From: Spirulina sp034932185
GTDB lineage: Bacteria > Cyanobacteriota > Cyanobacteriia > Cyanobacteriales > Spirulinaceae
Assembly (NCBI RefSeq): GCF_034932185.1
Contig: NZ_JAYGHW010000007.1
Coordinates: 35,454 to 99,453, forward strand
Direction of reading: 5' to 3'
DNA: 64,000 nucleotides
Positions 35,340 through 43,279 of the stretch are shown here, piece after piece. The notes beneath the pieces were generated by a model. The model ran no database searches. It was not told the origin of the DNA and saw nothing but the letters and a program-made list of their open reading frames with translations. A program made the position numbers and the translations under genes. Numbering within the stretch: position 1 is the first letter of the stretch; each line of letters opens with the position of its first letter.

Positions 35340-36524
35340 ATGCTCACGCTCACCCTTTTGGACGGTCGCACCCCCCTGCGGGAATGGCAATTTGAAGACA
35401 GCGACATCATCCGTATTGGTCGCGCTAGTGATAATGAGATTGTCTTGGATTACTGCCCAGAGGTCTCCCGCTACCATGCGGAACTGCGCTGTGAAGACCA
35501 GCAATGGCGGATTATTAGCTACGGGGCTAATGGCACATTTCTCAATGGCCGGCAAATTCGTCAAAGCCTGATTCCGGGGGATGCCCTCCTACAATTGGCC
35601 CACGGTGGCCCCCGGATCCAATTTCACTATCAACCCCCGCCCCCGCCCACCCGTTGCGCCCATGCCAATAATCCGGCTTCGGCGCTGTTTTGTATTCATT
35701 GCGGCGAAATGCTCTATCAACCGCAACAGTTGATCCGGCAATACCAGGTGTTGAAAACCTTGGGGCAAGGGGGGATGGGAACCACCTATCTAGCGCGGGA
35801 TGCCAGTCAGGGGCAGTTGATTGTCCTCAAGGCGATGAATGCGGATATGGCTAGAATCCCCAAGGCCCATGAATTATTTGCCCGGGAATCGCGGATTTTA
35901 GCCAGCCTCAACCATCCCGGCATTCCCCGCTATTACGATTCCTTTACGGAACATGGCAAGACCTATCTCGCCATGGAGTTGATCCATGGGGTGAATTTAG
36001 AGCAATGGGTACGGCAGAATGGGGTTGTGCCTTTGGCGGAGGCGTTGCATTGGATGGTGCAGTTGTGTGGGATTTTGGGCTATTTGCATGGGTTGAATCC
36101 GCCCTTGGTGCATCGGGATGTGAAACCGGCGAATTTGATGATCCGGACGGGCGATCGCCAGCTTGTCCTGTTGGATTTTGGCGCAGTGAAGGAAATCGGT
36201 ACACCCCACGGCACGCGCATCGGGGCCGAGGGCTACACCGCCCCAGAGCAGGATCGGGGGCAACCCTGTCCCCAATCGGATCTCTATGCCCTTGGCCCCA
36301 CCTTAATTTTCCTGCTCACCGGCAACCCCCCCATGCAGTATTACCGCCTCGATACCCATACACCCCGTTTTGCCGTGGTCAGTGTGCCGGGGTTGAGTGA
36401 TCAACTACGGCAGGTGATTGAAACCTTAACGGCTCCGCTGTTGGGGGAACGGTATCAGGATGCGGCAACGGTGGCGGCGGCGTTCCAAGCTTGTTTAGCT
36501 TCCCTTTTGACTCAATCCCTTTAA
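35340..36524 (+). CDS. FHA-domain serine/threonine protein kinase
   Basis: 394 residues. The FHA domain (1-97) has IGRASDNEIVL and SRYHAEL for phosphothreonine binding. A short zinc knuckle follows (Cys106, Cys118, Cys121). The kinase domain (from about 135) has GQGGMGTTYLARD, catalytic HRD at 258-260 in HRDVKPAN, and DFG at 279-281. There is no membrane segment, so it is cytosolic. Order FHA-zinc-kinase is unusual in that the FHA is N-terminal. It is likely co-regulated with the phosphatase upstream. Confidence 0.92.
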   Translation: MLTLTLLDGRTPLREWQFEDSDIIRIGRASDNEIVLDYCPEVSRYHAELRCEDQQWRIISYGANGTFLNGRQIRQSLIPGDALLQLAHGGPRIQFHYQPPPPPTRCAHANNPASALFCIHCGEMLYQPQQLIRQYQVLKTLGQGGMGTTYLARDASQGQLIVLKAMNADMARIPKAHELFARESRILASLNHPGIPRYYDSFTEHGKTYLAMELIHGVNLEQWVRQNGVVPLAEALHWMVQLCGILGYLHGLNPPLVHRDVKPANLMIRTGDRQLVLLDFGAVKEIGTPHGTRIGAEGYTAPEQDRGQPCPQSDLYALGPTLIFLLTGNPPMQYYRLDTHTPRFAVVSVPGLSDQLRQVIETLTAPLLGERYQDAATVAAAFQACLASLLTQSL

Positions 36525-36652
36525 GACCTTGGGCAAAATTGATGGGCGAGGGACACAAAAATTAAACCTTTCGCCCCTCCATCACGACCACTCAGCACAG
36601 CAATTCCTTTGTTAATCTGAAACAATGGTGATCTGTTGAGCAATGGCAAGAC

Positions 36653-37228
36653 ATGAGTGAAGAATTAGTCCAGTGGTTAGCGGAAATTCGCACGTTGAAG
36701 CAGTCCCTTGCGGAAGCGGAGCGCGATCGCGATGCGGCCCAGGCCAGTGCGACCCATTGGCGCAAGCTGTATAACACCGAAGCTCGCCAACGTCGGGAAG
36801 AGCTTAAATTAGCCCAAACGGAAATCACGAAACTACAAGGGGAATTGGAGGCGATCAAAACGCCTCCCCCCACCCATCCCGCCCAAGCAGCCACCTTTGC
36901 CGCTGAATTGGCGGCGTTGCGGGATGAGGCACAGTTGCGGCAAAAACTGATTGCGGTGTTACAGGAGCGCGATCGCGCCCTCGATGCCCTGCGCCAAGAG
37001 CAGGAAAACCACCGCTACACCCGCCAAAACCTCACCAGCGTCATCGGCGACACAATGGAGCAGTTAACCCTATTGCGGGGGGGAACATTGCCCAAGGCTG
37101 ATCTTGAGGAAAGCGATGATCCCGCCGCCATTGCCTTGGTGGATGTGATGCCGCCGGAGGTGCGGGCGCTGTTGGAGCAGTCCACCCCTCAAGAACCCCA
37201 GGATCGGCCCCGGCCAAAACCGGAATAA
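36653..37228 (+). CDS. Coiled-coil protein of unknown function
   Basis: 191 residues, mostly a long charged coiled coil (EIRTLKQSLAEAERDRDAAQ, TEITKLQGELEAIKT, KLIAVLQERDRALDALRQEQ) with a short acidic/Pro tail. No enzyme domain. Its TAA overlaps the cobK ATG by one base (TAATG), implying coupling. The relation to cobalamin synthesis is unclear. Confidence 0.8.
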   Translation: MSEELVQWLAEIRTLKQSLAEAERDRDAAQASATHWRKLYNTEARQRREELKLAQTEITKLQGELEAIKTPPPTHPAQAATFAAELAALRDEAQLRQKLIAVLQERDRALDALRQEQENHRYTRQNLTSVIGDTMEQLTLLRGGTLPKADLEESDDPAAIALVDVMPPEVRALLEQSTPQEPQDRPRPKPE

Positions 37229-38001
37229 TGGCGGCCCTGTGGTTAATTGGGGGAACGTCAGAAAGTCGCGATCTGGTGAATTTTCTCCTCCCCTACGGCA
37301 TCTCTTTGGTGATCACCGTCACCACCCCCACCGCCGCCCGACTTTATCCCCAACATTCCCAAATTCAGGTCAGGGTTGGCCCCCTGGATGCGGCCAACTT
37401 GCTCCCCTTCGTGAGGGATGACAACATTTGCGGCATTATCGATGCCTCCCACCCCTACGCCACGGTCATTTCCCAAGGGGCGATCGCCCTTTCCCAAGCC
37501 CATAACCTCCCCTATCTCCGCTATGAACGGCAGGATTTGGAAACAAGGGGGGCGATCGCCGTCCCGGATTGGGCCACATTGCTAACGGGGGAGATGTTGA
37601 GCGATCGCCGCGTCCTGTTCATCGTTGGTTATCGCCCCTTGGCTCAGTTGGCCCCTTGGCAGGAGCGGGGGACATTCTTTGCGCGGATTTTGCCCAGTGC
37701 GATCGCCCTTAATGCCGCCCTCGCCGCCGGATTTACCCCCGATCGCCTCATCGCCCTCCGTCCCCCCATTACTCCCCCGTTGGAACTCGCCCTTTGGCAA
37801 CAGTGGAGCATTGATACAGTGGTGTGCAAAGCATCGGGAACCCCAGGGGGGCAAGAGGTCAAGGAGCAGGTGGCCCAAGCCTTGGGGGTGCGATTGCTGA
37901 TCCTCCAACGCCCTGAGATCGCCTATCCCCAACAAACCCGCAACCCAGAGGATATACTCAAGTTTTGTACTGTTTGTTTAGTTGGGGCGAAAAGACAATA
38001 G
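37228..38001 (+). CDS. cobK: Precorrin-6A reductase (CobK/CbiJ)
   Basis: 257 residues. An NADPH-dependent enzyme of the corrin ring pathway. Pattern: LWLIGGTSESRDL at the N-terminus, then VRVGPLDA, IIDASHPYA, RYERQDLE, and C-terminal VVCKASGTPGGQEVK. Length and motifs match CobK. It is the only cob gene here; cyanobacterial cobalamin genes are scattered. Confidence 0.93.
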   Translation: MAALWLIGGTSESRDLVNFLLPYGISLVITVTTPTAARLYPQHSQIQVRVGPLDAANLLPFVRDDNICGIIDASHPYATVISQGAIALSQAHNLPYLRYERQDLETRGAIAVPDWATLLTGEMLSDRRVLFIVGYRPLAQLAPWQERGTFFARILPSAIALNAALAAGFTPDRLIALRPPITPPLELALWQQWSIDTVVCKASGTPGGQEVKEQVAQALGVRLLILQRPEIAYPQQTRNPEDILKFCTVCLVGAKRQ

Positions 38002-38007
38002 CAGGGA

Positions 38008-38028
38008 GGGCGAAAAATTTTTCGCCCC
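38008..38028. repeat. 22-bp palindrome GGGGCGAAAAA family, near-perfect copy
   Basis: Variant GAGGGCGAAAAATTTTTCGC followed by CCCTACG. It lies in the gap after cobK. Confidence 0.75.
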
Positions 38029-38102
38029 TACGATGATCAACTCCCCACTTCCTGAAAATGGGTTATATTAACGGAAACTTTATCAAGATTAGGGGATTTG
38101 GT

Positions 38103-38519
38103 ATGCCCAAGGGAAAAAAGAGTCAACCGGCGAAATCTGCTCAAGACTACAATCATCAGGGAGAGCATCCGCAGCGGCCGGATATTGGTACGGAGTCACA
38201 ATTTAACAAGCGGAAGGGGCCGGTGAGTTATCCTTATGATCATTCCCTTGTGCCAGAGTTGGGTTGGGATGAGGGGGAGGGAAGGGCTGAGGCAGAGGGG
38301 TCTATAACGGCCTCTGTTTCCATGTCAATCAAGCCTTTTTCCCCGTACCAGTGCTTGGGATAGCATCAAAAGAGCACTCAAAGGAACCTACGACGATCAA
38401 GTCTGGGAACACCTCGCCGAAACCCTCAGCACCCCCTTTACCCCCGGCGATTATGGTGAAATTGCCGTCAAAGTTATCGACGACTGAGGCAACGAACTCT
38501 TAGTAGCCAAAAAATCAAA
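38103..38519 (+). pseudogene. Decayed site-specific DNA-methyltransferase (type III/ISP-like mod)
   Basis: The N-terminal segment (from the ATG at 38103: MPKGKKSQPAKS, then PVSYPYDHSLVPELGWDEGE) resembles the start of cyanobacterial adenine-specific methyltransferases. From 38356 in a different frame a C-terminal segment appears (WDSIKRALKGTYDD, WEHLAETLSTPFTPGD, EIAVKVIDD). The middle of the gene, including the methylase motifs, is absent. A TGA at 38485-38487 replaces what homologs have as an Arg codon before GNELLVAKK. Homology is from pattern memory. Confidence 0.75.
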
Positions 38520-38533
38520 AGGAGATTTAAAAA

Positions 38534-39541
38534 ATGTCTGATTCAGTTTTGATTTTACCAAGCTCTTATGCTCGTAATAACGATTTAGATAAACAAAAAT
38601 TAATAGATGACACACCTTATTACAAAAGGACGAAAGAATTAGTTAGTTTGTTATTAGAAATTGGAGCAGTTGTCATAAATCCAAGTACCGGAATCATTGA
38701 ATTCAATCCTTTTACTGCTGACAATCGCCATCCTAATATTTTTGTTAGCAGGTTGTTGGGTTATGTGGCAGAAGGAATAGTGGTACGCAATTGCAATGAA
38801 AGTCTTGATAAAAACAGGCACTGGGCTAATATTGCTAGAGTTTTAAAGCAAGAAAATAATAATTTTTCGGCATTAAAAACAATATTTTTTGAGCTTTTAT
38901 CCATTACAAACAATCCTGATCATTACAAAGCAGTAGGAACTGGTTTTGCAAAAACAGCTAAACAATACGGACATCTATATAATCCACAAAGTGATCGTGA
39001 TATCTGCTGGATTCATGGATTTCATGATGCTAGAGAGCTTTTAAGTGTTAAAGGAATTAAGTTAAATAAGCAAAAACATGCAGGATTGCAACTTAAAGTT
39101 AGTTTAAGTCAACAACCCAGTTATGTAGTAAATTACTTTTGTAAAAAACCTTTTTTTAGTATTTATCCTGTTGTTTATTTTGATTTAAGCAATAACTTTT
39201 ATGTTGTAAGAGAAAAGATTTTAAATATACGAACCGGCATAAAAGAATCCGAAAAAGTGTCTAATGATTCAATTTTAAATCCAAATATTAGGTTCGATGG
39301 TTTTAGTGACTATGAAATCATTGATGCTATGCTAATTAGAGGTAAAGATGTCGATCCTTCTTTGCATGAAGAACTTGAATATTATAAACATACATTCAAT
39401 AAACTTTCCTTGGGAAAACTGGATTTATTAAATCTTAGTGATGACAATATAATAATCCCACTAATTATGGAGTATTTAGCGGTAAAAAATTCTAGGTCAA
39501 ACAATTCAGAACCTGCTAGCATTATCAATTTAACTACTTAA
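38534..39541 (+). CDS. AT-rich orphan protein in the decayed R-M locus
   Basis: 335 residues, unrecognised. The base composition is clearly more AT-rich than neighbours and no HIP1 site is present. A clear AAAAGGAGATTTAAAAAATG ribosome site supports the start. Possible nuclease-like pieces are VAEGIVVR, then WIHGFHDARELL and AGLQLKVS (Q-x-K where PD-(D/E)XK enzymes often have E-x-K); this is weak. Its position between mod- and res-like remnants suggests it belonged to that locus. Confidence 0.8.
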   Translation: MSDSVLILPSSYARNNDLDKQKLIDDTPYYKRTKELVSLLLEIGAVVINPSTGIIEFNPFTADNRHPNIFVSRLLGYVAEGIVVRNCNESLDKNRHWANIARVLKQENNNFSALKTIFFELLSITNNPDHYKAVGTGFAKTAKQYGHLYNPQSDRDICWIHGFHDARELLSVKGIKLNKQKHAGLQLKVSLSQQPSYVVNYFCKKPFFSIYPVVYFDLSNNFYVVREKILNIRTGIKESEKVSNDSILNPNIRFDGFSDYEIIDAMLIRGKDVDPSLHEELEYYKHTFNKLSLGKLDLLNLSDDNIIIPLIMEYLAVKNSRSNNSEPASIINLTT

Positions 39542-39546
39542 ATTTT

Positions 39547-39650
39547 ATGACCTACGAAGTTAACGAACCCATCCTCAATTCCCCTTTTCAAAAATCTGAA
39601 CGCTATTGGTTTATCCATGATAGTTATGAACCGGAACTGCGCCAGTAGTA
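39547..39650 (+). pseudogene. N-terminal stub of restriction helicase/nuclease (res-like)
   Basis: Reads MTYEVNEPILNSPFQKSERY then WFIHDSYEPELRQ before TAG TAG. It resembles the first 35 residues of Res-type DEAD-box restriction subunits. Truncation coincides with a palindrome at 39652-39668 (GGTGGGCGTTGCCCACC). Confidence 0.6.
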
Positions 39651-39651
39651 G

Positions 39652-39668
39652 GGTGGGCGTTGCCCACC
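39652..39668. repeat. GGTGGGC-GTT-GCCCACC palindrome
   Basis: Seven-base-pair perfect arms, a common cyanobacterial intergenic motif. It sits exactly where the res-like stub stops. Confidence 0.6.
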
Positions 39669-39712
39669 ACACCTATTAACTGATTGAAACTAATCCATTT
39701 TTAACTTTCACT

Positions 39713-40807
39713 ATGTTTAAAAGTATCACCATCAAAAACTTCAGATGCTTTGAAGACCTCACCATCAACCAGATCAAGCGGATTAACCTCATTGGCGGCA
39801 TGAACAATATTGGCAAAACTGCCCTATTGGAAGCCATTTATTTAATGACCAGCCTCAATTCTATAGAAATCCCCCTCAAACTCAACTTTGATCGAGGAGT
39901 CTTCAACCCTAAAACCTTTGATGTTGAAGAAATTTGTGAATGGTTATTTTTTGAAAAAAAAGCCCATAAAGCCATCAAAATTGAAGTCATCGACGACCAA
40001 GAGATCAAAAGCGAACTCAAGCTTAGTCTCGAAAAAGCCGCCAGCCCTCGACTGTTCCCCCTCACCTTATCTTCCAACCGCCGTAGAACCCTCAAAGATT
40101 TGCACTTGGAATTTAGAACCGCAGATCAAAAACCTCTCGAATTTACCCTATTTCTCATGCCCGATAAAGAAGAACCAGACATGGCTCGCATCGGAATAGA
40201 CCCTCAACGGCAATCTCACGAAAATTTAGAAATTCCCGCCTTACCCCCCAGCGACTTTATTAGTAGTCGTTTGCGAATTTCACCTACTGAAGATGCTGAA
40301 AAATTTAGCTTTTTAGAAGCCCAAAATAAACAAGACGAAATTGTCAGTATTTTAAACGTCTTAGAACCTCGCTTAAAACGCCTCTCCGTTTTAGTCACGG
40401 GAGGAATGCCGATTATTAATGGCGATATCGGAGCTAACTATTTGATTCCCATTTCCTTAATGGGCGAAGGCATCAGTCGCCTTCTATCCATCGTTTTATC
40501 AATCATGAATACCCCCGGCGGCACAGTATTAATTGATGAGATTGAAAATGGAATTCACTATTCAGTCCTGCCCAAAATCTGGGCATCTATCGCCACTGCC
40601 AGCGAAAGATTTAACACCCAAATTTTTGCCACAACCCACAGCCAAGAATGTATTAATGCTGCCCATGAAGCTTTTCAATATTCAGAATCCTACAATTTTC
40701 GCTATTTTCGCCTCGAAAGAGAACAAAACTCTAACTTAATTAGAACTGCGGTTTATGAAAGAGATAATATTGAAACATCCATCGACCTCAGTTTGGAGAT
40801 GAGATAA
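39713..40807 (+). CDS. AAA ATPase (AAA_15/OLD-like), partner of TOPRIM protein
   Basis: 364 residues, SMC/OLD-type ATPase: MFKSITIKNFRCFEDL start, Walker A GGMNNIGKTALLE (about 27-39), ABC-like signature LMGEGISRLLSI, Walker B GTVLIDEIENGIH, and H-loop FATTHSQEC. There is no built-in TOPRIM, unlike OLD nucleases. Its TAA overlaps the next ATG (TAATG). The pair layout recalls PARIS (AriA-AriB) and split OLD systems. It sits inside the decayed R-M locus and has no HIP1 site. Confidence 0.9.
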   Translation: MFKSITIKNFRCFEDLTINQIKRINLIGGMNNIGKTALLEAIYLMTSLNSIEIPLKLNFDRGVFNPKTFDVEEICEWLFFEKKAHKAIKIEVIDDQEIKSELKLSLEKAASPRLFPLTLSSNRRRTLKDLHLEFRTADQKPLEFTLFLMPDKEEPDMARIGIDPQRQSHENLEIPALPPSDFISSRLRISPTEDAEKFSFLEAQNKQDEIVSILNVLEPRLKRLSVLVTGGMPIINGDIGANYLIPISLMGEGISRLLSIVLSIMNTPGGTVLIDEIENGIHYSVLPKIWASIATASERFNTQIFATTHSQECINAAHEAFQYSESYNFRYFRLEREQNSNLIRTAVYERDNIETSIDLSLEMR

Positions 40808-41382
40808 TGAGTAAATCTATCAAACTTGAGCAGCCAAAATTGATTATTGGTGAAGGACAGGAAGAAAAAATTCTTTTTTCAACGCTGATCAAATACCTCA
40901 ATATTGGAAATATCCAAGTGGAATCCTATGGAGGAAAAGGCAATCTCGGCAAATTTTTAAAGACCCTGCACTTAATTCCTGGTTATCAACAATTGCAATC
41001 CTTGGGAATCACACGAGATGCTGATGATTCTTTTGATTCGGCATTCACGAGTATTAAGAATTTTATTCAAGCCAATCTAAATCCAGATGATCTCAATGTT
41101 TTTACATTCATCATGCCTGATAACAGTTCTCCAGGAATGCTAGAAGACCTTTGTTTGGCATCAATTAAGCCCGAAGAAATTCAATGTGCTGAAACCTTCT
41201 TAGCTTGCATCTCTTCTTGCTGCAATAGAACACCGAAAAACTTGGCTAAAGCCAAAATTCATACTTGGCTCGCCAGTCAAATTAACCCAGGGCAACGCTT
41301 AGGAGAAGCGGCACAATCAGGATGTTTAGATTGGGAACATCCGGCTTTCCAACAGCTTCGAGCATTTGTCCAAAATCTTTAG
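40807..41382 (+). CDS. DUF3226-like TOPRIM protein
   Basis: 191 residues. TOPRIM-type residues: Glu in LIIGEGQEEKIL near residue 17 and the DxD of ITRDADDSFD near 60-67, followed by FIMPDNSSPGMLEDLC. DUF3226 is related to the DUF4435 effector AriB of PARIS. Acidic residues are intact, so it may cut nucleic acid. It is coupled to the ATPase by the one-base overlap. Confidence 0.85.
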   Translation: MSKSIKLEQPKLIIGEGQEEKILFSTLIKYLNIGNIQVESYGGKGNLGKFLKTLHLIPGYQQLQSLGITRDADDSFDSAFTSIKNFIQANLNPDDLNVFTFIMPDNSSPGMLEDLCLASIKPEEIQCAETFLACISSCCNRTPKNLAKAKIHTWLASQINPGQRLGEAAQSGCLDWEHPAFQQLRAFVQNL

Positions 41383-41399
41383 TCCTCCTACTGATCACC

Positions 41400-41475
41400 A
41401 TGACCTACGAAGGTAATGAACCTATCTGTGATGGTCGGAGGCCAAGGTTGGGGGCGAAAATTGTTTCGCCCCTAC
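41400..41475 (+). pseudogene. Second res-like N-terminal stub
   Basis: Reads MTYEGNEPI then CDGRRPRLG, so it looks like another copy of the Res start with an internal deletion (DGRRP recalls the EGRRP of Res proteins). It runs into a palindromic repeat at 41450. The two stubs bracket the ATPase/TOPRIM genes. Confidence 0.45.
41450..41475. repeat. GGGGCGAAAA palindrome family, diverged copy
   Basis: GGGGGCGAAAATTGTTTCGCCCC; arms pair with one interruption. Confidence 0.65.
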
Positions 41476-41543
41476 TTTAAAATGGGAATCGGGCAAGGGT
41501 TGAAGCCATTGCCCATTCCCTGTTCCCTTAACCCAATATTCCC

Positions 41544-41825
41544 ATGGCTGACCCGATTACCCCCGCAGTGAGCGATCGCATCTGTGCTCACATGAACGAT
41601 GATCATGCCGAGGCCATCGCCCTCTATGCCCAAGTGTATGGCGATCGCCCCGCCACCGAACAGGCGGAATTGCTAGCGATCGATCCCGAAGGGATGACGA
41701 TTAACGCCACAAGTCAAGGCAACACCGAAACGATCCGCATTGCCTTTGATCACACCTTGAGCGATTCCGAAGATGCCCATCAGACTTTGATCGCCATGGT
41801 CAAGCAAGCCCGCCAAAAAAGCTAA
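41544..41825 (+). CDS. DUF2470 domain protein
   Basis: 93 residues. VSDRICAHMNDDHAEAIALYA is the DUF2470 signature, found alone or at the C-terminus of heme-oxygenase-like and pyridoxamine-oxidase-like proteins; a heme- or flavin-binding role is suggested for relatives. It is convergent with the next gene, overlapping by 4 bp. Confidence 0.9.
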   Translation: MADPITPAVSDRICAHMNDDHAEAIALYAQVYGDRPATEQAELLAIDPEGMTINATSQGNTETIRIAFDHTLSDSEDAHQTLIAMVKQARQKS

Positions 41826-43036
41826 CGGGTAAATAACCGAAAATAGAGCGATCGCCCCCATTCTTTGGGCAACCACACCAGATAGGTTAAGGGGTTGATC
41901 GTCACGATAATATCCCGCACGTCCCGCACTGCGAGATTAACGATCTGCTGCGCTACCCAACCGGGGGCCATTACCCCCACCGGGTTTAACTCACTCTTAA
42001 AGGGGCCTAAAATCAACTTGCGAATCACACAGGGGGCATCGAGGCGGCGCAATGTCACCAAATCCCCTAAGGTGCGTTTGCTCAGTTCATACAAGGGACT
42101 AAAGGCGGGATTCACCTCCGCCTCGGAGGTGTTAACCCAAACTTCTTTAGTGGCGATCGCCTTATTCCCCTCCACCGTCGTTAAAAACAACTCCAACAGC
42201 CGCCAACTGGAAAAGGCATTGACTTGATAGGATTGCTCAATGGCTTGGGCATCCCGCTGACCATGGACATTGATGCCATGGTTAAGGATCAAAATATCGA
42301 TTTTTTGCAAGGTTGCTGCTAGGGCCGCCTCTTCCCCCACCTGCCAAGTCACCAAGGGCAATGGCTCCGTTTCTCCCGGTAGGGTGATCGGCGTAGTTTG
42401 GGAACTGAAGGCCGTCACCTTTGCGCCCCGCGCCTTCAGTTGCGCCAATAATGCCCGGCCTAACGTCCCAGAAGCTCCTGTGACGGCGATGCGTTTACCC
42501 TTCAGGGAAAGTGCTGTCCCCATGATTTTATCCACTAGCGTTAACGTGCCACAATAGTAGGCATTTTGGTCATCAAAATGATGCCGCCAATGGTAGGTGC
42601 GATTCACAAACCAGGGGGCTGGGGCTGCATTAAAGGGGCCGGGGCGATGGGTGAGATCTGTTAATTCATCGGCTTGGGGCCAACCGGAACCACGGGCGAT
42701 CGCCCCCACCAAAAACGTTAACGTGTAAACCGTCCCCAAACTCACCACCCAAGGCTGAGGAAACCTAAGGCTCAAGGGAATCGCCCAGGGTAGCACACTC
42801 ATCACGAGCATTACCAACGCCTCCGGCACATCGTTATACCAATGGGCTTGGCGGTAAATTTCCGGGCTAATCACCGATAGATCGGGACGAAAAACCCGAT
42901 GATGCCAACCATGGAGACGATAGAGCAGGGGCCATTGGTGCGCCGCCCAATGGTAAAGATCTCGTACCACTTCCACCCATAGGAGGGAACCCAAGCCTAT
43001 GCTGAGAGTGATTAACCAATTTTGGATGATCATCAT
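41822..43036 (-). CDS. Bifunctional sterol desaturase-like/short-chain dehydrogenase
   Basis: 404 residues. The N-terminal half is membrane-associated (about four hydrophobic stretches) with His-rich segments HGWHHRVFRPD and YHWRHHFDDQNAYY of the fatty-acid hydroxylase type. The C-terminal half has a Rossmann fold starting KRIAVTGASGTLGRALL (near residue 180) and a Tyr/Lys in PLYELSKRTLG. This fusion is known in cyanobacteria; substrate unknown. Confidence 0.9.
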   Translation of the reverse strand: MMIIQNWLITLSIGLGSLLWVEVVRDLYHWAAHQWPLLYRLHGWHHRVFRPDLSVISPEIYRQAHWYNDVPEALVMLVMSVLPWAIPLSLRFPQPWVVSLGTVYTLTFLVGAIARGSGWPQADELTDLTHRPGPFNAAPAPWFVNRTYHWRHHFDDQNAYYCGTLTLVDKIMGTALSLKGKRIAVTGASGTLGRALLAQLKARGAKVTAFSSQTTPITLPGETEPLPLVTWQVGEEAALAATLQKIDILILNHGINVHGQRDAQAIEQSYQVNAFSSWRLLELFLTTVEGNKAIATKEVWVNTSEAEVNPAFSPLYELSKRTLGDLVTLRRLDAPCVIRKLILGPFKSELNPVGVMAPGWVAQQIVNLAVRDVRDIIVTINPLTYLVWLPKEWGRSLYFRLFTR

Positions 43037-43279
43037 GTTTGTTTAAATCGCCATGAACAACATTGCAATGGGCAACACCCCCAAACCCGTTCGGGCAGTC
43101 GTTGGTAAAATTGCTTCAAAAGGCTGGGGGAACTTTCGTAGAATATCAGAGTGGAATCCTCGCTACAAAAATTAAGATTCTGCTAAATTTTGTAACATTT
43201 TTGGCTACAATAAAGCATCAAAAAAGCCCCCTGCTTCCCTTTAGATTCTTCCTTCCCTTGCTGTTTATCCCCTTGAACC

